This document shows positions 47,977 to 58,767 of a stretch of 64,000 bases of DNA, one piece after another (within the stretch, counting starts at the first letter, position 1; every line of letters starts with the position of its first letter). The notes under the pieces were generated by a model. That model was given only the letters and a program-made list of their open reading frames with translations, ran no database searches and had not been told where the DNA came from. A program made the position numbers and the translations under genes. Origin of the DNA: Selaginella tamariscina. Its lineage: Eukaryota > Streptophyta > Lycopodiopsida > Selaginellales > Selaginellaceae. The DNA is taken from contig PUQB01000026.1 in NCBI GenBank assembly GCA_003024785.1, forward strand, positions 310,001-374,000, read 5' to 3'.

Positions 47977-49205
47977 TTCCGCTAACACACATATGTAAGG
48001 ATCCCGAGACCTTTCTGCTAACACATATGTAAGGATCATGAGTTATTTTTTGCCTTTCACATGACCTTTCCACTAACACACATATGTGTTAGCCAACTTG
48101 TATGTATGATCCTAGATGCTGAATTACACCATCAACTTACACATACGCAAGTGCCTGAACCCACAAAATGCATAACTTCTTCGAGGCAAACCACTCAAAA
48201 CACCCAACCAGCAACATGTCACTTGGGGTCTTCAGTCCTCTGACCTTTCAGCACATGCCCGTAGGCGGTGCCTAACTCAAGTAACGAGCCAATCAAGTGT
48301 GCATGATGTTACCACGAAGTCGCCCATTCATTGCACATGCCACAAGAAAAACCCCCATCACAAAGAACAGATCCGCACCACACAAACCATTCACATACAC
48401 ATCGACTAATCATGAAGCTTCCTCAACAAAATCAATGACCATTGAACAAGAGCAAACGCCACCAATCACCATGTCTAGCCAAAAGGACCATCACTGAACC
48501 ATGGCAATACTTGCAAATAGCTATGGCTGATGAGACCATGCTGAAATCTGCATCATCATATATACCATTGCAGTTGATGACTTGCCTAGACTCCGCTTGC
48601 TCGTCCTTCTAGGCAAATGCAACAAAACCTAGAATCGCACACATGCCATCCAAAACTCCAAATTTCTACTCCAAAACTTGAGGAAAGGCATAAGAGCTCA
48701 CACCCTCACTACCCATCTCCTCAATTTCATCAAAAAAATTGAGCAATCAAGGCGCACATGCATCAAACCTTAAAATGAACCTTAGAATCGCACACATACC
48801 CTTCGAAACTCCAAATTTGTTGCTCCAAACTTGAGGAGAGGCATAAGAGACCACATCCTCACATGCATCAAACCCTAAACTCACCACACAATCAAAAAAT
48901 TTGCAAACAAAACACGAAATTGGAGCCTCAAAAGTTCAGAGTAGCCTTTAGAGATCGTCCCCTGCAGCCTATCTCCTCAAATCTGAGTGATTTCACGCGA
49001 TTAGAGCGTTCCAAGCCTCAAACCCTTGCGAGCTTGAAAAACATCAAAAATTCCTTCGAATCGAGTCAAAGGCGCCATAAAGGCAACTCCATGCAATCAA
49101 CAAACATTCCATCTTCCCCACCACCAAGGTGCTAGGTGCCAAGGCAGCTAGGGTTTACTCACAATCGTGGCAACTTGTCCGTATGATCATGGATGCTGAA
49201 TTACA

Positions 49206-49582
49206 CCATCAAACAGCAAAGCGTATATTCATACGCATGTTCCAGACTAGTTGTGAACCACACATTCCAGACCAGTTGTGGACCACACAATCCTCAGGAC
49301 CTCATATATATAACAGGGTTTTAGTTCCAGGTTTCTCAGAATCATTCAACACCAGTCTTCAGCCTTGTGTTTCATTTTGTATCATTTCTCTCTTGAATTA
49401 CAATCTCCTCCTTTCAGCTCAAAGGTTTCGCCCGTTCTAAAGGTTTTTGCCCTTTGTAACAGTTTGAATGATTCTAAGAAACCTGGAATTAGAACCCTGT
49501 TTATATATCTGAGGTCCTGAGCATTGTGTGGTCCACAACTGGTCTGAAACATGCATATGAATATATGCTTTGCTGTTGATGG
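49206..49582. repeat. Large imperfect foldback (inverted repeat)
   Basis: Left arm 49206-49349 and right arm 49464-49582 are inverted copies (about 85-90% by eye) with a 114-bp loop. Shared words include CAGCAAAGC, CCACAACTGGTC, AGGACCTCA, CAGGGTT and AGAATCATTCAA. The left arm carries an extra tandem copy of about 27 bp around CCAGACCAGTTGTG. It could be two LTR or TIR ends joined in inverted orientation. Confidence 0.8.
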
Positions 49583-49863
49583 TCGTGTTCTTCTGGTTGT
49601 TTCTTGCGGCACTTGCGGTGAATGGGCAAAGCGGTGTGGCAACTTCGTGGTAACAACATATGCACTTGATTGGCTCACTACTTGGGTTAGGCACTACCTA
49701 CGGGCCTGTGCTGAATGGTCAAAGACTGAAGACCTTGAATACGTGTTGCTAGTTGGGTGCCCAGTTGATTCACCTAGAAGGAGTTATACACTTTGCTGGT
49801 TTAGGCATTTGCGTTTTGGACTTCATTGCCTTTTGCTGTTTACAGTAGTGGCATCTATTTGAG

Positions 49864-50462
49864 TCGACTTCCCGGGATTTGAGCTACTAGTGGAAGTGCG
49901 GCTCCATGTTTGAGGTGGTAAGGAGCCACCATTTATGGCTGTCGGTGTGTGCATTGAGCAGTATGGTTATTCTGGTACGGTGTTATTTCTATTTAATGGG
50001 CTTTTGCTATAAAGTTTGTGGGGGATTGCTCTAAGGTTTAATGGGTATCTTCTAAGAGGGCAACTGCAATGATGGTTCTTGTTTATGAAGAGGTTTGATG
50101 TGTTTGCAATAAGTGGTCATTCCGATGCATGTTGGGCATATCCTGTGTATGTGGTATGCTATAGTGGTTGTCAGGGAGCTACTTTGGGCATCTGCTGCAG
50201 AATGGTTTGGCCTCATTTGTCTGTGTTTGCTTTTTGCTTTGGTGTGTTCTTGTGAGCTGTGGTTTGAAGATTGAAGTTCGAGACAGTATTCGGGCGAGAG
50301 ACTAGACCCGTAAAGGTCTGAATCGATCACTTTCTTCTTTCGGACACTCAGCGATGCTTGGGTCTTAGGGGGATGGGAAATAAGAGTAGGTTTATATGAA
50401 ATCCCTTGGGATGTTTTGATTTACACTTGTATTTAGCCCATGAATAAACTTTTAACATTCCC
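49864..50462. other. Right part of the 2.57-kb insertion, transcript-end-like
   Basis: GT-rich on the plus strand with no recognised gene. It ends with TTTAGCCCATGAATAAACTTTTAACATTCCC, whose CATGAATAAACTT--AACATTCC is shared with the end of the insertion in the young LTR (40,408-40,430). The shared AATAAA-bearing terminus suggests related 3' ends. Confidence 0.55.
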
Positions 50463-50510
50463 ACATACGGACAAGTTGCCTAACACATGTGTGTTAGCAG
50501 AAAGGTTTCG

Positions 50511-50521
50511 GGTTCAAGTCC
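50511..50521 (+). other. tRNA T-arm / B-box-like motif
   Basis: GGTTCAAGTCC, preceded by GTTTCGG, matches the pol III B-box/T-arm consensus. No full tRNA can be folded here: no A box at proper spacing and no acceptor stem. It sits in the right subterminal repeat of the 2.57-kb insertion and may be SINE- or tRNA-derived. Confidence 0.5.
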
Positions 50522-50546
50522 TGTGAAAAGGCAAAAAATAATCCCA

Positions 50547-51213
50547 GGTTGTACCTTAATGACATAAGTTAAAGCTTGCATTGGTAAAAGAGTAACGAAC
50601 TCAGTCATGAACCCAAGAGCTCTCTTACATGTACTACTTAATATATGTGATAGAGCCCCCCCTTGTTTCTGTAAACATGTCGAACTTAGAGATTAACCCA
50701 ACTAAGACACAGAAAACAAGATAAGAGTTTTCTAGAAAGTAAGACAAGGTAAGACTTTTCTAAAAGTAAGTGTTACCTTCGCTTAGAGTTTCTCGCGATA
50801 TCAAAAGCTCTCTTACATGTACTACTTAATATATGTGATAGAGCCCCCCCCCTTGTTTCTGTAAACATGCCGAACTTAGCCATTAACCCAACTAAGACAC
50901 AGAAAACAAGGTAAGAGTTTTCTAGAAAGTAAGATAAGGTAAGAGTTTTCTAAAAAGTAAGTGCTACCTTCGCTTAGAGTTTTCGCAATATCTAAAAAAG
51001 TAAGACAAGGTAAGAATTTTCTAAAAAGTAAGTGTTACCTTCGCTTAGAGTTTTCTCGTGATATTTAAGGACAGCTGGCTAGACTACTCCTAAACACTTA
51101 AGTACATTAAGCAAGGTTGTTTCTCACTACATCCAGGGCTTATCAACATAGTTTGGTAGGTAATAATAATTAATGTCCAAAGTAAAGAGGAATCATAGTT
51201 TTTACTATGATAA
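50547..51213 (-). mobile_element. Old LTR, part 3 (right end)
   Basis: Resumes homology to the young LTRs (gttgtaccttaa...gagccccccc...), and ends with the diverged hairpin TCATAGTTTTTACTATGATA at 51194-51213. It contains a tandem duplication of about 193 bp (about 50,611-50,805 and 50,806-50,990) plus a partial third copy to about 51,065. The adjacent minus-strand sequence TAGTGGAGAAGTTGGGTATT (51214-51233) is purine-rich like a polypurine tract, which would make this a 3' LTR. That conflicts with the gypsy relics on its other side and may reflect tandem elements. Confidence 0.8.
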
Positions 51214-51233
51214 ATACCCAACTTCTCCACTAA

Positions 51234-52329
51234 TGAAAGAACATATAATAATGCAAAAAAATGAGCTCAAAACCCTCTTTATATACAAGAGGTCTCTTGC
51301 CACATGGCATACATGGACACGTGGTGCTAACAAGATCACCACTCATGTGTCATATGCATGTGTGTATATACACTATCTTACATTATATTAAATTTCAATT
51401 GTTAGATTAATGTTAATAGTTTTATTATCTTATGTGTTTATAAAAATATATAGATAAACACATAATTAATTTAAGTGATTTTAATGGAAAATTACATTTA
51501 TATATTGAAATTTATTATATTTACATATATATTGTAAGAAGTTCTTTAAAAGTTTTAAATTTATTTTTAAAAACTTCATCCATAAACATGTATAAAAGAA
51601 TATACTTTTTTAAATAATAATATTAACTAAAAAATATATTTTAATTCATAATATGTTATAAATGAAATAATTGAAGTTTATTAAGTGTTTAAATGTAAAA
51701 AATGTTATAGTAAAAATGAAATATTTTAAAAATAATTATATTATATTGTGATATATATGTTTGATAGGTTATATTTTGACCTAAATATAATAAAATACAA
51801 ATTAATTATAAATTTTAATTTTGAAATTCATGTAGTTTTTAAATTAAAGTTTTAGAGTATATATGTAAATATAAATTCTAATTTATATAGTTAATTCATA
51901 ATATTTCAAATTAAACTTATAAATATAAAAATGTATTTTTAGTTAATTCTTATTTTAAAAATTAAAATATTACGATTGAAGGTTTTTCAAAAATTTATAT
52001 GTAAATTTGGAAACTTTTAAAAAGGTATATATGTAAATATAAAACTTTTAGAGGTTTATATGTAAAATGATAAATTTTTAAGAGTATTAATGTAATTTTC
52101 CTTTTTATAAACTAGATTTTAATAATATAAAATTAAATAATAAATTATAAATAAAATTACAAACAGAGTGGGGTGTCCATCCATATAGCATGTTAATCAA
52201 CATCTGTATCAAATAAGAAATATTGACTTCGACGATCTCATACAAGTAATACTAAAAACCAAACAAGAAAAAGCTGATCTTATAAAACAAATACAAATAA
52301 TTATATACATATGAAATCTTATTTTATTA
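51234..52329. other. Very AT-rich DNA, no gene
   Basis: 51,380-52,140 is over 80% A+T by eye, with many poly-A/T runs and a loosely repeated phrase (TTTATATGTAAAT). No coding or structured feature recognised. It could be a degenerate scaffold/matrix attachment region, but this is not testable by eye. Confidence 0.5.
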
Positions 52330-52348
52330 TTAATGCAAGACTAAGTTG

Positions 52349-52497
52349 CTATTGCTCAACACTGAATCCAAATGCCCTGCCAACCGAACGAACGCAACCT
52401 TGTGCACTGCCACGGAACGAAGTATGACTGGCACCGGAGCATCCGGGCTGATTGTATGCATAAGCAGTCTGACCATTATAGTTAAACCGGATGATTT
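52349..52497 (-). pseudogene. MiAMP1-like antimicrobial peptide, truncated duplicate
   Basis: Minus-strand copy of the C-terminal half of the gene at 53994-54281: QTAYAYNQPGCSG is present, as is GSAQGC. The first half, including signal peptide and first three Cys, is absent: homology stops at about 52,490 and runs into unrelated AT-rich DNA. One base is missing after the fifth Cys codon relative to the other copy, so the last segment is out of frame. Same strand as the other copy and 1.6 kb away, so a tandem duplicate. The single-base loss could be an assembly error; the 5' truncation cannot. Confidence 0.85.
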
Positions 52498-52499
52498 TT

Positions 52500-53940
52500 T
52501 ATTAGCAAATTTATCATACTACCTTCTAAGATGAATTGCAAATGTTGAGAGTTCATATATATATATATATACTGAGTGTCAATGCTCTGCATGGTTACCA
52601 TGTGGCAGTCAAAACGTTATATAAAATAGTTTAAAGTAATATATTTTAGTAAATATTACAGATATAATCACGATGTTTTAGTGAATGCATGAATGAACTA
52701 AATAATAGTAGAATGTTGCACGTCGAAGTGATTTTCAAGTTAATTAAAAATATATTTATGAGTTTAGTCATGAATTAATAACTTGGATTTCCTACAAACG
52801 AGATTTGTGTGTTTTAGGAAATAAATCATAGTAGTATAAAATATATAAGCAAAATTATACAACTATGTAATAAGTATAAAGCTTCTACTCGTTTAATATA
52901 TATAAATATAGTTAAAGTAAAATATTCAGTAAACATAATTAAATCAAACCCACCTCTATGCGTGTTTTAGCCCTGCATTAATAACTATATTATGTATAAT
53001 AATTATAAGTAAATTATGCACATAATTTAAAATAAATAGTAGACACTGGTGCATGATATGTTTGTGTGAGTTTATGTATAAAGAAATTTTATAAGCTATA
53101 TTAAAACTATATTGTATAATTTTACTATATTAGTTTAACATTGTTTATTATTTATTTTCTTATTATTTATTTAGTTTCATATAAACATTAATAAGGTTTA
53201 TACATAATTAGCATTATTATAGTAAATAATATAAATACACACATGTTTCTTGAGCTTGGCGGGTGAACAATACAATACTCTCTCTTCTCTCTTCTTCTTT
53301 CTATCTATCTATCTATCTATCTATCTATATATTCTTAACACATGTTTATTTCATGCATGCACAAAGTCAGCTCTCAATCTTTTTGATTATCTAGTAATAT
53401 TGGAGCTTATAACGCATCTGCCACATGGTAACCACTCATAAGTTCAAATAATATGCTAAACACAAGAAATACCTCATAAACTTTATTTAAGTATTTTTAC
53501 TGAATATTATAATAATTTTAATATACAAATAAATTAATTAAAACTTTCCAAACCTTTGCTATATCATTGCCGTCACTTATCCTCGCTTTATATTACCCAA
53601 ACATGCGATTTAGTCCACACACACGTACGTTAAACTCAATGGGATTGAAAAAAGAAAGAAAAAAAGAAACAAAAGAAAAAATAAATAAATCTAATTTGCA
53701 TGCATATGCAGATATGTTACGGATGCTGATTATACTTAAACATGTATGTTAAAGATGTTGATTACTACTTAAAAAATGTGTGTTGCTGCTGTAACATACG
53801 GAAATTTCTCACCACCGATGAAATAAAGAATATAGCATGTAGTTCTTGAGCAAATGTAAATTAATTAGCATTCAACAAATATTAAAGAAAAAAAAATGTA
53901 TACTAAATCAAGGAAAGTATTTAAGTCTTATTTTCGATTT
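52500..53940. other. AT-rich spacer between the two peptide copies
   Basis: No gene seen. Contains a (CTAT)n tract near 53,300-53,326 and poly-A/T runs. GCATCTGCCACATGGTAACC (53,417) resembles the reverse of ATGGTTACCATGTGGCAG (52,590), a short inverted pair flanking the spacer. Confidence 0.5.
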
Positions 53941-53993
53941 TTTAGCCATACAAGACTAAGTTCTTATTGTTCTCAACACTGAATCCAAATGCT

Positions 53994-54281
53994 CTACCAA
54001 CCGAACGAACTGCAGCCTTGTGCACTACCACTGAACAAGGTGTGACTGACACCAGAGCATCCAGGCTGATTGTATGCATAAGCAGTCTGACCATCGTAGT
54101 TGAATATATATCTGCCATACTGACCAGAAGCAATGTTGTTACAACCACAAGCTCCGTAATCGACCAGATGATTGTTGCAACCTGGCCCTTTGTATGCCCA
54201 GAAGTGACTCCCGTCCACCGTGTACAGAACCATTGCACATATCAACAATACCTTTACATATGTCATCTTGTTCATGAACAA
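53994..54281 (-). CDS. Secreted MiAMP1-type antimicrobial peptide (possibly C-terminally truncated)
   Basis: 95 codons: a signal peptide (MTYVKVLLICAMVLYTVDG) and a mature part beginning SHFWAYKGPGCNN, with GACGCNN, DGQTAYAYNQPGCSG and GSAQGCSSFGW. This is the MiAMP1 (Macadamia beta-barrelin) family, small Cys-rich defence peptides of about 76 residues, secreted, with three disulfides. Five of the six family Cys are seen before a TAG at 53,991-53,993, directly after FGW where the family has Lys. Beyond the TAG the same frame continues for six codons ending in Cys, then TGA, exactly where the family ends. So a single nonsense substitution removes the sixth Cys. Options: recent pseudogene, sequence error or a true shorter peptide. 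No intron is needed. Confidence 0.88.
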   Translation of the reverse strand: MFMNKMTYVKVLLICAMVLYTVDGSHFWAYKGPGCNNHLVDYGACGCNNIASGQYGRYIFNYDGQTAYAYNQPGCSGVSHTLFSGSAQGCSSFGW

Positions 54282-54299
54282 TCAAACTTCAACTTCTGC

Positions 54300-54990
54300 A
54301 AATGAATGATTTATTAGCCATTGGTATATATTGTAGATATATAGTACCATATACCTTGTAAGTGTCGAGCCATGACACAAGAGCATGATAAGAACAAGGA
54401 GGCTTGACTTGAAAAACAAGACAAGAACAAACAATAAAACAAGAATAAGAAATAATACAAAAATGCAAGTTGTAACTAAATGGCATGGTTATAGGCTCAT
54501 TTCATAATAATTAACAATTTTAGCTATTTAATTAGCATTTTCTAATATTAAAAAATATTCTTTAGAATATATATTTAAAAATAGAATATTTTATTTTATA
54601 ATCGATTCTTTAATAAATTATAATATTTATTAAACAAAAATTAATAACATTATAAAAGTAGAAGGTATTAAATTATATAATATATTATATTTAAGATTGT
54701 ATAGGCCTAATATAACAATTAAGGAAGAGCATAAGAGGTACATTATATAAATATTGATGTTGTTATTAAAATATTAATATTTAAATTAATATTATTAATT
54801 AAAAATTTGTAGTAGTAATAATATAATATATAATATACAAAATCTTAATAATATAGTCAATCTTCATATTGTTTTATACATTTATATAGTTAAGTAAACA
54901 ATTTGGTACTATTATTAAAAGTTTATAATAATTATGAATATTAAATATACGATATTTGATAATTTTGTAATTGCTTTAAACTTCAGAAAA
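54300..54990. other. AT-rich 5' flank of the peptide gene
   Basis: 54,290-54,490 may include the peptide gene's leader and promoter (less AT-rich, two CAAGACAAGAACAA-type repeats near 54,415-54,440). 54,500-54,960 is highly AT-rich with no recognised feature. Confidence 0.4.
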
Positions 54991-54992
54991 CA

Positions 54993-57900
54993 TTATTCTC
55001 TTGCAGTTTTATTAATCGTGACTTTATTAACGCTTCTTGACATCCACCCATATCGAATGGATTTAACATTTATAAAACATGCTGGGTCTTTTTGATTGGG
55101 AGACCATGTTTTCTCTAGGCATCCATTATATCTTTCGCTCTCCTTCTTATGTCGCTTTTTTTGTGGTTTGAACCATGCAACCTTAACCATATTATTTTTT
55201 GTGATACTTCAGGTGTATCGATAATTTGACCCATCCAAATAAGTTGATTATATGACACATTTGGAGTAATGAAAACCATCATTAGTTTTTAAAGATCCTT
55301 GCAGCAATTAAAGTATGCTTTAGGTTTTTGGTTCCTTTGTCCAACAAAGTGTGGGGTTTGCACTTCCACATCACTACTGGCTTCTATGTTGTCTGTGCTT
55401 AGTGATGTCATTTCAATCTCTTCTCGCCACCTTAATTTAGGCCAAAAAGGGTGTTGCAATTCTGTACTTGTGACAATAGGCCCTCCTTACTCTCGAACAA
55501 CAGTTTCCCAATAGTCGACCACATGCTTATATAGTTCTGAGTAACCAGTTGCCTTATCAAAATTCTTTAGCATCGATTTTTGAACCCATGCCACATATTT
55601 TTTGATGCCATCAATAATAACCTCTTGTTCCTTGAGCTGGGCACTCAATGGAATAGGGTCTGGTTGTCCTTATGGGAGAAGTGGCTTTCCATCCTCTCCA
55701 CTTTTGAAAAGCATTAAGCCCTCTTTCGGTAACCATTCATGCTTTGATGGCCGTAACTTGTACTGCATAATAGGTATACCATCTTGTATGGAGAAAAAGA
55801 ATTGTAGTGGCACAAGGTGACCAACTAAAGAATCACTTCCTTCTTTTATATATTCCTTGAGAAATTTTTTGAAGTCTGGCACCTTAGTCACAAGCAAAGC
55901 ACAACTTTTTTTGAAGTTGCAATTTTCAAAAGATTCATCATATGCGGTAAGGTAAGTGCACTTGTCCTTTTTGTAGAGTTGGAGACCTTGTTGAAGAACG
56001 CATCAATATCTTCATGAGTGTGACCAACCATAAGGCATAGTTACGAACACGAACACGAGCCTCAGATTTCAGGAACCGACCACAGAACACGATCACGACT
56101 CCCGTTGGCTCACGAATATTCTAGTGAATATTCTAGGAATATGCTATTTTTAAATTATATCATTCTAAGAATATGCTATTTTTTAATATTATTCTTAGTA
56201 TTTTATTTGCACATAAACTACTTCACACCTATAAACTACTCAAATATTGTGAAGAAGGATGCTTTTGCAGTATGCTGGATTGCTACACCATGCTTGTTGT
56301 GCCTTGGATTGCTATTGCTGTGCCTTGGATTACTGCATGCACCATGCTGTGTGACACCATATGCCCTAGAAGAATATTTTTATGAGTATATTCAGTGAGA
56401 ATATTTTGAATAATGTCTCATGTTATAAACACGGGCCGTGATCATGACCATGGTCGCCGGGATCACAGCCCGTGTTCGTAACATGAGACATTATTCACAA
56501 ACACGGCCGTGGGAACACGACCCATGGCCGTGTTCATGAAACACGGTGAACACGGTCGGGATCCCGACCATGTTCGTAACTATGTCATAAGGAAACTGAG
56601 CGTGATTGTTCAAACACACCTTTGGCAACAAGCATTGACAAGTATGCTAGCACATATCTAGAAAATAAAAGTAAGTATGAGCTTGAGAAACCCTTAAGTA
56701 AAATGATTTACCTATTTTTGTTCTCGCCTGCACAATTATCCATCTGTAAAAGCAAATGACGAGGAAGCTTATTTGATGTTATTTGAGGATCCCTCCACTG
56801 AACCAGAACTCTCAACAGGGCCATCTGTTTTTTGTGCAGGTTCTGACAATGCCTCTCATATTCCCAAGTAGCCTCAAGTGCAGACGTGTTCATGAGAGCA
56901 TTATGTAAAGGTTGAAGGTGTTGTTTCTTCACTTTGAGATCACTGATAGGACTTGTCTGTGAGTGGGCTTCAAGGTTTCTGAAACACATGGCCAACGACC
57001 CAATAGTGAAATTGGAGTCGCTAGACCAATGTGGAAGTGAAAAGTGTCCATATGACTCACAACCGTGTCCATGTGTTAGCACACCTGTCAATGAAATCGG
57101 AAGTTTCATGACATTTCCAAGGCACTTTGGTGTTGCAACGAGCTTTGGAATGCTGGTCTTTGAATGATCCATCTTGTCATGGATCAAGCACAGGTACTCT
57201 GATGGGCGTGACACAGAAAGCATGCGGTGTGCATAGTACTGAGACCGGCAAGTTTGTTGTGCAATCATGTGGGCCTCCATCTTCTTTTGAATGGCAGTGA
57301 TCTCCACCAAGGTTTTTGCACAAGCCTCTGCAGCCTTCAATGATGTACAAGTGTCACACTTGAAAAGCTAGAGTGTTTTGCAATCTCCACATCCTTAAAA
57401 TGAGTATTCCATATGTTGTTGAAGGTACCAGTGCAGATTGCTTGGAGCCCCATCAAACTGAGGCACTTGTTCACATGTTCACACAGCTTCAATTGAGTGT
57501 AGATTGAAGGCAAAACCTTGAGATTTTCCCTGACCCCTGCATTTGTGGTTCGGCATTTGTGAGGCATCCTGTCTGCATTTGCTTCCACAAAAGCCTTGAG
57601 TATCTCTATGGCTGCCATAATGTGAGAGCGGGTTTTGACCAAGCGAGTGTTCCCATGTACTGAGGTTCGCGCTCCATCTAGCCACTCATCCCTCCGACGG
57701 TAGAACGTGGTCTTTGGGATCCCGTATATACTGTACCAAGCTTTGAAGCAGATGGCCACCTTATTAAATACCATGGATGTACTCTGATAACCTGTGTCCG
57801 AGGCCATTCCATCAATACACCCAGTTAGTGCAGCATATACAAACTCATGCCTTTGCTTTTGGGTGAGCATACGAAAGACATGTCTACATTGGGTAATTTC

Positions 57901-58633
57901 ATTCCGGTCTGCCATCTGACAACACTTCTTCTTGAACAGTCAATCGTGGAAATGCTCGTAACACTTTCGGAAGATGTAGGATCCATCTTCCCTCTTGCTG
58001 AAACTTGCAGGGGAAGATCTACAACCCATGAATCGCCTTTTTCTTACAATAGGACCAATGCAAGGAACCTCTTCAAATATGAGTTGTTCTTCCGGGTTGT
58101 TATTATTGAAATCCAACCCAGAATATGTTGAACCATCTTGCCGTCTTAATTCAGATGTTCGCCACCTCACGAGGGATCCAGGATGCAATGTGCCATTAGG
58201 TGAAACCTCTGTCACAACTACACCCACGAAGTCGGACCCTAGTTTCTCTTCTGACACTGCTTCCATTGGATTTATAGCTGTGATGATGCCTCTTCCCACT
58301 TCAATCTCATGAAGAAAGAGAATCACCTCATCCATCACAGCAGGCAAGCCATCATCTGGTAAACTCGTGCTACTATTTGTTTGTGACTCTGCATATTCTG
58401 TGTCAGCCTTGACTTCATCCAAATTCCACAATACAGGAGAACCCTCCTCAAATTCCATTCCCAGAACCTCAACATGCTTGTAAATGGTGTTCACCCATAC
58501 GTACACACAAGATCCTTGGGCAATATTGTGACATGATGCATTATCATCTCGAACTTCCACAGTTCCAGTGCCAACTATCTCGTTGTTCCGAAGAAGACAT
58601 ACTTTATCTCCAGTATTAAACATATTGTCCTGC
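54993..58633 (-). pseudogene. DUF7869-type transposase-like gene, broken
   Basis: Minus-strand gene of a plant/protist mobile-element family. Segment 1 (57,337-58,633) starts after AG (TGCAG|GACAATATG), carries GDKVCLLRNNEIVGTGTVEV-type N-terminal repeats, a TGA at 57,940-57,942 (C-rich KKKCC follows in the same frame), then CRHVFRMLTQKQRHEFVYAALTGC. Segment 2 (56,711-57,340) has MDHSKTSIPKL and LLLQMDNCAGENKN and ends at donor AG|GTAAAT. Segment 3 (54,993-56,653) begins after TTTCTAG and carries YVLAYLSMLVAKGVF, then MVGHTHEDIDAFFNKV, KEYIKEGSD and LRPSKHEWLPKEGL. The three Asp-containing motifs are possible DDE-like catalytic residues. It is broken by a 549-bp MITE, one nonsense codon and about three frame shifts. 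The 5' exon is not found. Confidence 0.8.
56036..56584. mobile_element. 549-bp hAT-like MITE inside the transposase-like gene
   Basis: Terminal inverted repeats CATAGTTACGAACA / TGTTCGTAACTATG, flanked by 8-bp direct repeats ccataagg (56028-56035) and tcataagg (56585-56592, one mismatch), interrupt an exon between SVSL and MVGHTHED. TSD length and TIR style fit hAT. Internally CGTGTTC/GAACACG words recur in both orientations, and an internal foldback with roughly 28-bp arms lies at 56409-56436 / 56467-56496. No ORF of note. Confidence 0.88.
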
Positions 58634-58767
58634 ACATAAATAATTGTGTTATTTATGATATCTGTTTATGCAATATTTCTAAGAAATCTAAACGGTTGCT
58701 TAATAATATGCATGTGCAATAATACATAATTATGTATAGATAATATCTCATGTTTGATTAATACAAC

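Larger units (their letters stand above)
47977..50546. mobile_element. 2.57-kb insertion splitting the old LTR
   Basis: The old LTR is broken after ggtaagct (47976) and resumes at ggttgtacctt (50547), with about 60 bp of LTR lost. The inserted DNA has subterminal inverted repeats: about 48,035-48,105 and 50,463-50,545 share ATTTTTTGCCTTTTCAC, CCTTTC-GCTAACACACATRTGT and GCAACTTGT in opposite orientation. Two further copies of CTTTC-GCTAACACA lie at the left end. Inside are two direct copies of a roughly 75-bp segment (48,630 and 48,785), a large foldback (49206-49582) and AT/GC-balanced DNA with short open frames but no recognised protein. No clean TSD found. Class undetermined. Confidence 0.65.

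Noticed and set aside
50480..50535. tRNA gene
   Set aside because: Only a B-box/T-arm-like GGTTCAAGTCC is present; no acceptor stem, anticodon arm or properly spaced A box.
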